A stretch of 64,000 nucleotides of DNA from Bacteroidota bacterium (lineage in GTDB: Bacteria > Bacteroidota > Ignavibacteria > Ignavibacteriales > Melioribacteraceae). Shown here piece after piece: positions 9,722 to 17,865 of this stretch. The notes below the pieces were generated by a model, which had not been told where the DNA came from, did not search any database, and was given only the letters and a program-made list of their open reading frames with translations. The stretch covers positions 62,001 through 126,000 of the forward strand of contig JAHISP010000006.1 of NCBI GenBank assembly GCA_018818165.1, given 5' to 3'. How positions within the stretch are numbered: position 1 is the first letter of the stretch; each line of letters starts with the position of its first letter. A program made the position numbers and the translations under genes.

Positions 9722-9960
9722 AATGACATAATAAATAGCAAACGACAAAAGATAAATTCCAAACAAATAGCAAAATCAAATAACCAAAACCCAAACTCAT
9801 TATTTTTGAAAGAATCATGCATAAAAAAGAAAAAAGCTTGGATATTAGAAATTGAAATCTGGATATTATTTGGTTTTTGTAGTTTGTCATTTGGTCTTTC
9901 AAATCGAATTGTATTCGTAACCAAAACTATGGACTTGCATTCCATAGTTTTGGTTTATTT
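9722..9960. repeat. Dispersed MITE-like repeat, copy 1 (full length)
   Basis: This element recurs at 61604-61790 and 62158-62310. The shared core includes ATGCATAAAAAAG, TTGGATATTAGAA and TTTGTCATTTGG. Its two halves are loosely inverted: CAAATAGCAAAATCAAATAA on the left resembles the reverse complement of the right end. Copy 1 ends in a perfect 15-bp hairpin (9919-9933 with 9941-9955, 7-base loop). It has no coding capacity of its own; open frames across it are by-products of its composition. Similar low-complexity dispersed repeats are common in FCB and candidate-phylum genomes. Confidence 0.75.
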
Positions 9961-10148
9961 GCATTTCATCTTGTTGAAATATGAACAGTAGAAAAAATAG
10001 TGTGCATCATTATTCCATCACCTTACATATTTTATATCTTCCATAATTTATCTCCCTTTTTATTCAGAATTCTCGTTAAAAAGTCTTAGATTTGTTAAAT
10101 AAAAATTTAAATAATTATTCCAAAATCTTATAAGATAAAGGAGGAAAA

Positions 10149-11384
10149 ATGGCAATTATAAGACCTTTTAAAGGATTAAGACCAGACCCTAGAGTAGCAC
10201 ATCTTGTGGCAAGTGTACCATACGATGTTGTAAATAAGCAAGAAGCAGCAGAATTAGCAAAAGACAATCCAATTTCATTTTTGCGTGTAACTCGTTCTGA
10301 AATTGAGTTGGATGAAAATGTTGATGTGTATTCAGACATAGTTTATCAAAAAGCTAATTCCAACATGCAGCGTTTAATCAATGAAGCTCCTCTTATTGCT
10401 GATACAGAAGAAAAATTTTACATCTACAGATTAATTTGGAAAGATGTTACACAAGTTGGAATTGCAGCCACATTCTCGGTTGAAGATTATAATAATGACG
10501 TTATAATGAAACACGAAAAAACACGCAGAGTAAAAGAAGATGATAGAACAAATCACATTGTTACAACCAATGTCCAGACTGGTGCTGTGTTTTTAACATA
10601 TAAAGGCATTACAGATGTAAATGATTTAGTCGAAAAAACAATCCAAAATAATGAACCCGTTTATAATTTTACTACTCCAGATGAAGTTACTCATACAATT
10701 TGGATAATGCCAAAAGAAGCAAATGATATTATTGTTTTTGAAATTGGAAAAGCTGAACATCTTTATATTGCTGATGGACATCATAGAGCAGCAAGTGCTA
10801 GCCGTGCTCAAAAAGTTAAAATGGAAGAAAACCCAAATCATACAGGTGATGAAGAGTACAATTATTTGATGGCAGTTCTTTTTCCAGCGGAACAATTGAA
10901 AATTTTACCTTATAACAGAGCAGTCTTTGAACTAGATAATTTGACAGACGAAGCATTCATAGAAAAAGTTAAAGTTAATTTTACAATTGAAGATTCTGAT
11001 ACTGCATCTCCAAAAGAGAAAGGTAAAATTGGAATGTACTTTAATAAAAAATGGTACATGTTAACTCCTAATGAAAACGTTATACCTGGCGAAGCAGCTG
11101 GCGACAAATTGGATGTATCAATACTTCAAAACTTTTTACTTGAACCAGTTCTCGGAATTAAAGACCCACGAACTGATAACAATATCGATTTTATTGGTGG
11201 AATTCGTGGTACTGAAGAATTAGAAAAGCGCATTAATTCAGGAGCCGCAAAAGTAGCTTTTTCGATGTATCCTGTTAGCGTTGATGATTTAATTAATATT
11301 TCTGAAGTTGGCGAAACTATGCCACCAAAATCAACTTGGTTTGAACCAAAATTGCGTGATGGTTTAGTAGTTCACACAATTTAA
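10149..11384 (+). CDS. DUF1015 family protein, co-operonic with serC
   Basis: A 411-residue cytoplasmic protein beginning RPFKGLRPDPRVAHLVASVPYDVV, the hallmark of DUF1015, with the conserved IADGHHRAASA block near residue 210 and a GIRGTEEL stretch near the C-terminus. The family is uncharacterised biochemically. Its frequent position next to serine-biosynthesis genes, as here 102 bases upstream of serC, suggests a role tied to 3-phosphohydroxypyruvate or serine metabolism; that is inference from context. The ribosome-binding site is near-consensus. Confidence 0.88.
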   Translation: MAIIRPFKGLRPDPRVAHLVASVPYDVVNKQEAAELAKDNPISFLRVTRSEIELDENVDVYSDIVYQKANSNMQRLINEAPLIADTEEKFYIYRLIWKDVTQVGIAATFSVEDYNNDVIMKHEKTRRVKEDDRTNHIVTTNVQTGAVFLTYKGITDVNDLVEKTIQNNEPVYNFTTPDEVTHTIWIMPKEANDIIVFEIGKAEHLYIADGHHRAASASRAQKVKMEENPNHTGDEEYNYLMAVLFPAEQLKILPYNRAVFELDNLTDEAFIEKVKVNFTIEDSDTASPKEKGKIGMYFNKKWYMLTPNENVIPGEAAGDKLDVSILQNFLLEPVLGIKDPRTDNNIDFIGGIRGTEELEKRINSGAAKVAFSMYPVSVDDLINISEVGETMPPKSTWFEPKLRDGLVVHTI

Positions 11385-11393
11385 AGCAACGCA

Positions 11394-11424
11394 ATTGCGA
11401 GCCCGCTTTTTGGGGTGAAGCAAT
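11394..11424. repeat. Degenerate REP-like palindromic element
   Basis: ATTGC and GCAAT arms enclose a GAGCCC/GGGTGA inner stem, resembling the widespread ATTGCGAG...GAAGCAAT palindromic repeats. It lies ten bases after the DUF1015 stop, inside the DUF1015-serC spacer, and is more GC-rich than its surroundings. Confidence 0.5.
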
Positions 11425-11486
11425 TTTAATAGATTTAAACGGAACAGCTTATATAAATATTATTAATATATTTAAAGGAAAACAAA

Positions 11487-12572
11487 ATGGAAAACAGAAT
11501 TTACAATTTCAGTGCTGGACCTGGTGTTTTACCAGATGAAGTTATGCTAGAAGCTCAAAAAGATTTTTATTCCTACAAAGGTGAAGGTTTATCCGTAATG
11601 GAAATGAGTCACCGCTCAAAAACTTATGACGGAATAATAGTTTCGGCAGAGAATGATTTGCGTACACTTCTAAATATTGGCGATGATTATGCGGTCCTAT
11701 TTTTACAAGGTGGAGCAACTTTACAATTTTCAATGGTTCCGCTAAACATAATGCCACCAGCTAACAAAGCTGATTATATTGTTACTGGAGCTTGGGCAAA
11801 AAAAGCTGTTGTTGAAGCTAAAAGAGTTGGAGCCGTTAATATTGCTGCAACTTCTGCAGATTCAAATTTTAATTATATTCCAAAACAAGATACACTTAAC
11901 TTAACTCCAGATGCTTCTTATGTTCATTACACATCAAACAATACTATTTTTGGAACTCAATTTAAAAGTGAACCAATAGTTGGAAATGTTCCATTAGTTT
12001 GCGATGCTTCTTCTGATATTCTTCACAAGCCTATTGATATAAATAGATACGGTTTAATTTATGCTGGCGCTCAAAAAAATATGGGTCCTGCTGGAGTTGC
12101 TCTAGTTATTGTTAAAAAAGCATTATTAAAAAGAAGTCCAGAAACTCTTCACACATATTTAAATTATAACGTGCATGTTGAAAATAATTCAATGTATAAT
12201 ACTCCAGCAACATACAGTATTTATATCATGGGATTAGTTTATAAATGGTTGCTTAAAAATGGTGGTTTGGACGTAATGTATAGTGTTAATAAAGAAAAAG
12301 CCAAACTACTTTATGATGCAATTGATAACTCCGATGGATATTACAAAGGCTCTGCTGCTGTTGAAGATCGTTCACTTATGAACGTTACATTCAATTTACA
12401 AAGTGAAGAACTTGAAAAGAAAATAATTGCTGAAGCCACAGCAAAAGGATTTTCTGGATTAAAAGGACATCGTTCAGTTGGTGGATTGCGTGCATCAATT
12501 TATAACGCATTTCCAACAAAAGGTGTTGAAGATTTAGTCCAATTTATGGCTGATTTTAAAGCTAAAAATTAA
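11487..12572 (+). CDS. serC: Phosphoserine aminotransferase
   Basis: SerC converts 3-phosphohydroxypyruvate and glutamate to phosphoserine (serine pathway; it also acts in pyridoxal phosphate synthesis in some bacteria). The 361-residue product opens with YNFSAGPGVLP, carries the PLP lysine at position 197 in YAGAQKNMGPAG, and ends with the GLKGHRSVGGLRASIYNA block. All match the family in place and spacing. It follows DUF1015 and is closed by a strong terminator, so these two genes form an operon. No serA is in the window. Confidence 0.97.
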   Translation: MENRIYNFSAGPGVLPDEVMLEAQKDFYSYKGEGLSVMEMSHRSKTYDGIIVSAENDLRTLLNIGDDYAVLFLQGGATLQFSMVPLNIMPPANKADYIVTGAWAKKAVVEAKRVGAVNIAATSADSNFNYIPKQDTLNLTPDASYVHYTSNNTIFGTQFKSEPIVGNVPLVCDASSDILHKPIDINRYGLIYAGAQKNMGPAGVALVIVKKALLKRSPETLHTYLNYNVHVENNSMYNTPATYSIYIMGLVYKWLLKNGGLDVMYSVNKEKAKLLYDAIDNSDGYYKGSAAVEDRSLMNVTFNLQSEELEKKIIAEATAKGFSGLKGHRSVGGLRASIYNAFPTKGVEDLVQFMADFKAKN

Positions 12573-12583
12573 TTAAGATTACC

Positions 12584-12616
12584 AAACCTTCGAGGTTTTG
12601 AAAACCTCGAAGGTTT
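12584..12616 (+). terminator. Terminator after serC
   Basis: A 16-base arm (12584-12599) is perfectly complementary to 12601-12616, leaving a one-base nominal centre that opens into a small AT loop, followed by TATTTT. It starts 11 bases after the stop codon. Confidence 0.9.
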
Positions 12617-12645
12617 TATTTTAAAATGAATATGTAGATAACCCA

Positions 12646-13065
12646 ATGAAAAAAACATTAATAATATCATTTCTTGCAACTCTAATTTTTACAAGCTGTT
12701 CAGAAGAACCCAAAACTGTACTTTTCAATTCTGAAGCTTTCGCATTTTCAATTGGTGATGGATGGGAAATAAACGCATCTGTAAATGCAAAAGGATTCGC
12801 TCAAATTGAAAAAGATAATAGTGAATTATATTTCACTAATCTTTATTACTCAGTAAACTTATACACTCCCGAAGATACTATTTATAATGCCGATTACGGC
12901 TCAGTTATTGATTCAACAAATGAAGAAATTTTGGATAAACAAATTGAATCGCAAATAGAACTCGATTCTGGCTTTATAGCTGGAAATTATTTAATTGAGT
13001 TTATTGTTCATGATAATTATTCTAATACAAAAGACACACTTTCAACAAAACTTGTTTTGGAATAA
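12646..13065 (+). CDS. Small lipoprotein of unknown function
   Basis: A 139-residue protein with a lipoprotein signal (Cys18 in LIFTSC). The mature part of about 120 residues is acidic and predicted mostly beta (FAFSIGDGWEINASVNAKGF, then a Tyr-rich strand and a C-terminal STKLVLE), suggestive of an Ig-like or similar sandwich domain; I recognise no family. It sits between the serC terminator and the restriction-modification gene, 24 bases before the latter's start, so it may be transcribed with it, but nothing ties its function to restriction. Confidence 0.7.
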   Translation: MKKTLIISFLATLIFTSCSEEPKTVLFNSEAFAFSIGDGWEINASVNAKGFAQIEKDNSELYFTNLYYSVNLYTPEDTIYNADYGSVIDSTNEEILDKQIESQIELDSGFIAGNYLIEFIVHDNYSNTKDTLSTKLVLE

Positions 13066-13089
13066 TTTAATATAAAGAGGTTGTTAAAG

Positions 13090-15981
13090 ATGGCACTAAG
13101 TTGGAATGAAATAAAGGATAAAGCTTTACAATTCTCAATAGATTGGGCTGATGAAAAAAGGGAACGTGCTGAGAAAGATTCTTTCTGGAATGACTTTTTT
13201 AGTGTCTTTGGAATTTCGAGAAGGCGTGTTGCTAATTTTGAAGAACCAGTTAAAAAAAATGGAAACAAACAGGGCTTTATTGATTTGTTTTGGAAAGGCA
13301 CACTACTTGTTGAGCACAAATCAAAAGGAAAAGATTTAGATAAAGCTTACACTCAAGCAATCGATTACTTTCCTGGACTCGCAGAACGCGATTTACCCAA
13401 ATATATTCTTGTTTCCGATTTTGCAAGATTTAAACTTTACGACTTAGATGAAAAAACTGAGCATGAATTTAATCTTTGCGATTTTTATAAAAATGTTCAA
13501 CTCTTTGGATTCATTGCTGGTTATCAGAAACATGTTTATAAGGAAGAAGACCCTGTTAACATAAAAGCTGCCGTGTTAATGGGTAAACTTCACGACCAGC
13601 TTAAAGAAATTGGTTATGATGGACATCAGCTTGAAATTTATCTTGTCCGATTACTTTTTATCCTTTTTGCGGATGATTCTGCAATTTTTGAAAAAGATAT
13701 TTTCAAGGAGTTTGTTGAACTTAGAACCAATGAAAATGGAAATGACCTTGGAGCATTCATTGCTCAATTATTCCAAATATTGAATACTCCACAAGAAAGT
13801 AGATTAAAAAATCTTGACGAATATCTAAAAGCCTTTCCTTATGTAAATGGAAAATTATTTGAAGAAGTTTTACCAATTGCATCTTTCAATTCCAAAATGA
13901 GAACCATCTTGCTGGAAACATCATCTTTAGATTGGGGTAAAATATCACCATCTATTTTTGGTTCACTTTTTCAATCAGTTATGAATCCAGAGCAACGTAG
14001 AAATTTGGGCGCTCATTATACTTCCGAAAGAAATATTCTTAAACTAATAAAACCATTATTTCTTGATGAACTTATTGCTGAATTTGAAAAGATAAAGACC
14101 AGCAAACCTAAATTGAGAGAATTCCAACAAAAGTTAGCAAAGCTTAAATTTCTTGATCCAGCTTGCGGAAGCGGAAATTTTTTAATTATTGCATACCGAG
14201 AATTACGGCAACTTGAGCTTGAAATTTTACGCGTTTTATATGACGACCAACTTGCAACAAATATTGAAAATTATATTTTTATTGATGTTGACCAATTTTT
14301 TGGAATTGAATACGATGAGTTTGCATCCAAAATTGCCGAAGTAGCAATGTGGCTTATTGACCATCAAATGAACATGAAAATATCGGAGGAGTTTGGTCAA
14401 TATTTTGCTCGTCTTCCACTAAAAAAAGCAGCTAAAATAGTAAATGGAAATGCTTTAAGAATTGATTGGAATACATTGGTTGAAGGAAGCTACTTAGATT
14501 TGTTGGCTAATAAAACCAATATAATTCAAGTAAATGAGCCTTTACAACATTATGAAACAATAAACGTTTATTCTAAGTCAGTTAACTTTACAAAAGGTGA
14601 ATTACCAAAACAAGATGATAAATGGCATATAACGAATAAAGGTAAAGTAGATTATATTCTTGGAAATCCTCCCTTTGTGGGAAAGCAGTTACAATCAAAA
14701 GAGCAGAAAGAAGATATGGATTTAATTTTTGCCAATGTAAAAGGTGCAGGAGTTTTAGATTATGTAACCGCTTGGTATATAAAAGCCGCCCAATATATTT
14801 ATGGAACAAAAATTAGAGTAGCATTTGTTTCAACAAATTCAATTACTCAAGGTGAGCAAGTTGGTGTTCTTTGGAATGAGCTTTTAAACAAATATAAATT
14901 AAAAATTCATTTTGCTCACAGAACATTTAATTGGAGCAATGAAGCTAAAAATAAAGCCGCTGTGCATGTTGTAATAATTGGTTTCGCAAATTTTGATATA
15001 AACGATAAATTACTTTTTGATTATAGTGATATAAATGGTGAGCCAAATAAATTAAGCGCAAAAAACATAAGTCCATATTTGGTAAATGCAAACGATACCG
15101 TTTTATTAAAAAGGAGAATAAATATTTCTAATGTTTCTGATATTTCATTTGGGAATATGCCTAACGATGGTGGAAATTTTTTGTTCACAACAGAAGAAAA
15201 AAATGAATTTTTAAAAGAAGAACCAAATGCCGAAAAATATTTTAGACAATTGCTAAGTGCGCATGAGTTTTTAAACGGAAAAGAGAGGTGGTGCTTATGG
15301 TTAGAAAACATTAGTCCAAAAGATTTAAATTCATTAAAGAAAGTTAAAGAACGAGTAATGAATGTTAGGGATTTAAGGGCTAAAAGCAATAGGGAATCAA
15401 CACGCAAATTAGCAGCTTTTCCAACACTTTTTGGCGAAATAAGACAACCTAAAAATGAATATATTTTAATTCCAAGACATTCTTCTGAAAATAGAGAAAT
15501 TATTCCAATGGGATTTTTCCAATCTGAAATAATTGTAAGTGATAGCTGTTTATCTATTGATGACGCAACACTTTATGACTTTGGAGTTTTGCAAAGTTCT
15601 ATGCACATGATTTGGGTTAAATATACTTGTGGAAGAATTAAAAGTGACTATCGTTATTCCAACGAACTTGTTTACAACAATTTTCCATGGCCACAAAGCC
15701 CGAGTGAAAAGAATAAAAATACCGTTGCAGAAAAAGCTCAAAATGTATTAGATATTAGAGCAGAATTTCCAGCAAGTAGTTTAGCAGATTTATACAATCC
15801 TATATCAATGCCACCAAAGTTGGTAAAAGCTCATCAAGAATTGGATAAAGCAGTTGATTTATGTTACCGTCCACAAACTTTTATAACTGAAAACACACGC
15901 ATTGAGTTTCTGTTCAATTTATATAATCAATACATAACTCCTATTTTTAACAAAAGAATAAAAACACAAAATGAAAAATGA
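13090..15981 (+). CDS. Type IIL/IIG (MmeI-like) restriction enzyme-methyltransferase fusion
   Basis: One 963-residue chain combines nuclease, adenine-N6 methyltransferase and target recognition, as in MmeI. The N-terminal PD-(D/E)XK nuclease motif is D65...E75-H-K77 within GFIDLFWKGTLLVEHKSKG. Methyltransferase motif I is DPACGSGNF (356-364) and motif IV is NPPF (526-529). The C-terminal third should hold the target recognition domain, ending in a helical tail conserved in the family. ATG at 13090 is preferred over TTG at 13081 because AGAGG lies nine bases upstream of the ATG. The stop overlaps the next gene by 11 bases. The last 46 codons are duplicated 1.9 kb downstream. The recognition site cannot be read from sequence. 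Confidence 0.92.
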   Translation: MALSWNEIKDKALQFSIDWADEKRERAEKDSFWNDFFSVFGISRRRVANFEEPVKKNGNKQGFIDLFWKGTLLVEHKSKGKDLDKAYTQAIDYFPGLAERDLPKYILVSDFARFKLYDLDEKTEHEFNLCDFYKNVQLFGFIAGYQKHVYKEEDPVNIKAAVLMGKLHDQLKEIGYDGHQLEIYLVRLLFILFADDSAIFEKDIFKEFVELRTNENGNDLGAFIAQLFQILNTPQESRLKNLDEYLKAFPYVNGKLFEEVLPIASFNSKMRTILLETSSLDWGKISPSIFGSLFQSVMNPEQRRNLGAHYTSERNILKLIKPLFLDELIAEFEKIKTSKPKLREFQQKLAKLKFLDPACGSGNFLIIAYRELRQLELEILRVLYDDQLATNIENYIFIDVDQFFGIEYDEFASKIAEVAMWLIDHQMNMKISEEFGQYFARLPLKKAAKIVNGNALRIDWNTLVEGSYLDLLANKTNIIQVNEPLQHYETINVYSKSVNFTKGELPKQDDKWHITNKGKVDYILGNPPFVGKQLQSKEQKEDMDLIFANVKGAGVLDYVTAWYIKAAQYIYGTKIRVAFVSTNSITQGEQVGVLWNELLNKYKLKIHFAHRTFNWSNEAKNKAAVHVVIIGFANFDINDKLLFDYSDINGEPNKLSAKNISPYLVNANDTVLLKRRINISNVSDISFGNMPNDGGNFLFTTEEKNEFLKEEPNAEKYFRQLLSAHEFLNGKERWCLWLENISPKDLNSLKKVKERVMNVRDLRAKSNRESTRKLAAFPTLFGEIRQPKNEYILIPRHSSENREIIPMGFFQSEIIVSDSCLSIDDATLYDFGVLQSSMHMIWVKYTCGRIKSDYRYSNELVYNNFPWPQSPSEKNKNTVAEKAQNVLDIRAEFPASSLADLYNPISMPPKLVKAHQELDKAVDLCYRPQTFITENTRIEFLFNLYNQYITPIFNKRIKTQNEK
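15805..15942 (+). repeat. Direct repeat, copy A: 3' end of the MmeI-like gene
   Basis: This segment matches 17689-17826 at a constant offset of 1884 bases. Over the first 130 bases only three mismatches are seen, two of them silent. It encodes the conserved C-terminal helix of the restriction enzyme. Confidence 0.93.
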
Positions 15982-17614
15982 AATTGATATTAAAAAATGG
16001 TTAAAACTAAAACCATACAGCACACAAACAAAAACGGATTACTATTATTTAAGATTGTGCAACACAATAAAGCACATGTTAAGAAAACCACAATATAAAG
16101 TGTTAAAAATATATTTAGGTCAAAAAGAAATAAATTTATTTATCTGCTTTTTAGTTTCATATTATGAAGATATTATATCAGGAACAAATATTTGGAATAC
16201 CTTTGTAAAAACACATTATAAACTTTATAAAAAAAGAATACCCTTTTTTGATACAGACGATACAAATAATAATGTTAATAAACAAGATGTTAGGTTTTTG
16301 GTCTGGTATTTTTTAAATACCGTCCAGGAAGAAAAATTTATCAACCCATACAATGATTTTCTATTAAATATTGCAAATACTGTAGGAGATCTCTTTGAAA
16401 AAATGTCTGGTTCAGCCCCAATAAATTTAGTATTAAAATCGTATTATAATCTAAAGCCAGAAATAGCTGATTATTATATTGTCCGAAATTTTATAGATAA
16501 TGTTCTTTTTAGGACTTACCTTTTTTACCCAGATACAGGTTTGAAAATATCCCAAGTAGAAAGGGAAATTTATAAAGATAGAATTGCGGAAGAATCATTT
16601 GAACCAATAAAAGATTTTGAAAAAGTTCTTCCTTATTTACAAGAAAATAGAGATGACTTTATTAGTAAAAAATGCACTCGTCTATTGAGTTTAAAAGGTA
16701 AAGAATGGGCTGCCGAAATACTTGGTGAAAATCATTCACTGTATAATGACATAAAAAATATTTCACAAAGAATTAGTGGTTTCTTTCTCTTCAGAAGTGC
16801 AGATAAACATCATGCTATTATTGAACATATTGCGTCTGGAAGAGAGTTTAACCTAATAAAAGAATTTTATGAACAATACAATGATCTTATTAAATCAGAT
16901 TTAATTGTTTATATAGGTATTGTTAAATGGAAAGATAGTTGGTGGTTTTCTGGCATTACCTTTAATAGAGAATTTGATGCAGATTTAATTTTGGATGAAA
17001 AGAACTCTTTAGAACACAGACGACAAGTGGCTTTTTTAGATTTCGAAACGGATGAAATGATTTCGTTATTAGACGAACAAAGGAAAAATTTTCTATCATT
17101 TAATAATAATTCATCAATTGCTTTTATGCCATCAGCAAAAATAAATAGTTTTATGAAAGATTTTATTAGCTATCATAATGCTAGAATACATATTTCTGAA
17201 GAAGAAGAGAATGATGCAATTGAAAGATTAAGAAAAGATGGCATTATAGATAATGAAGCAAAAATAGAATTAGATTTTTCAGAAGATGGCGGAACTGCGT
17301 TAATGTTTTTCAATCCTAAAAGTGGGGTGGAAATTGTCCTAAATATTAATAGTGCATTCCCCACAAAGGAGAATCCTTTTTTTGTTAAAGAAGAGAGCTA
17401 TGAAGATGTTTTACATTTATTAGTGTCTGACCAATGTTCAACCGAATTGGCAATGTATTGTATTGATAATTACAAGACTGTCCTACCATTTTTTACCAAT
17501 GATATTGGTGCAAAATACTTGTTTGATATAGATTTTCTCTTACGTTTTTGGAAAACAGAAAATTATCATACATTTCCGACTTTAACAATTACTGGTAAAA
17601 AGGAAATTAAATAA
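15971..17614 (+). CDS. DUF3843-like protein of unknown function, coupled to the restriction gene
   Basis: A 547-residue soluble protein, very AT-rich and rich in Lys, Asn and Tyr. The start (WLKLKPYSTQTKTDYYYLRL, then YYEDIISGTNIWNTFV and a VRFLVWYFLNT segment) resembles DUF3843, an uncharacterised Bacteroidota family. The C-terminal half (residues about 310-500) is acidic and has no motif I can name. It overlaps the MmeI-like gene by 11 bases, so translation is probably coupled. It lies between that gene and a second copy of its 3' end, so it appears to have entered the locus together with the restriction allele. A defence or accessory role is inference; nuclease or ATPase motifs are not visible. 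Confidence 0.75.
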   Translation: MKNEIDIKKWLKLKPYSTQTKTDYYYLRLCNTIKHMLRKPQYKVLKIYLGQKEINLFICFLVSYYEDIISGTNIWNTFVKTHYKLYKKRIPFFDTDDTNNNVNKQDVRFLVWYFLNTVQEEKFINPYNDFLLNIANTVGDLFEKMSGSAPINLVLKSYYNLKPEIADYYIVRNFIDNVLFRTYLFYPDTGLKISQVEREIYKDRIAEESFEPIKDFEKVLPYLQENRDDFISKKCTRLLSLKGKEWAAEILGENHSLYNDIKNISQRISGFFLFRSADKHHAIIEHIASGREFNLIKEFYEQYNDLIKSDLIVYIGIVKWKDSWWFSGITFNREFDADLILDEKNSLEHRRQVAFLDFETDEMISLLDEQRKNFLSFNNNSSIAFMPSAKINSFMKDFISYHNARIHISEEEENDAIERLRKDGIIDNEAKIELDFSEDGGTALMFFNPKSGVEIVLNINSAFPTKENPFFVKEESYEDVLHLLVSDQCSTELAMYCIDNYKTVLPFFTNDIGAKYLFDIDFLLRFWKTENYHTFPTLTITGKKEIK

Positions 17615-17865
17615 TGAATCATGGAAACCCATTAAATAGAGTTTCTGCGAAAAAAAGTATTTATAATTTTGCCATTTTCTATTTTTATTCAATGCCACCA
17701 AAGTTGGTAAAAGCTCATCAAGAATTGGATAAAGCAGTTGATTTATGCTACCGTTCACAAACATTTATAACTGAAAACACACGCATTGAGTTTCTGTTCA
17801 ATTTATATAATCAATACACAGCTCCATTAATCAAATCTGAAAATAAATCCAGAAAGAAGAAATGA
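17614..17865 (+). pseudogene. Remnant 3' end of an MmeI-like restriction gene
   Basis: An 83-codon frame whose codons 26-71 repeat the C-terminus of the upstream restriction enzyme with one Pro-to-Ser change. The first 25 codons are unrelated to that enzyme. Its last 12 codons differ from the upstream copy and end in a basic tail, overlapping the ATP-grasp gene by four bases (ATGA). This looks like the original end of a resident restriction gene, cut off when the present allele plus the DUF3843-like gene arrived. The ATG at 17614 overlaps the preceding stop (TAATG), so a short peptide could still be made. Confidence 0.8.
17689..17826 (+). repeat. Direct repeat, copy B
   Basis: Partner of 15805-15942. 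Divergence rises beyond about 17818, marking the likely edge of the recombined tract. Confidence 0.93.

Larger units (their letters stand above)
9602..10148. other. 547-bp spacer holding a terminator and dispersed repeat copy 1
   Basis: No credible gene. It holds the peptidase terminator, the dispersed element at 9722-9960, and an AT-rich leader for the DUF1015 gene with a strong ribosome-binding site (AAAGGAGG, 10138-10145). Confidence 0.7.

Noticed and set aside
9698-9991. Open frames on both strands across the spacer after the M3 peptidase
   Set aside because: They coincide with a dispersed non-coding repeat that also gives frames at its other copies; no ribosome-binding site.
13081-13089. 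TTG start for the MmeI-like gene
   Set aside because: It directly abuts the AGAGG ribosome-binding site; ATG at 13090 has proper spacing.
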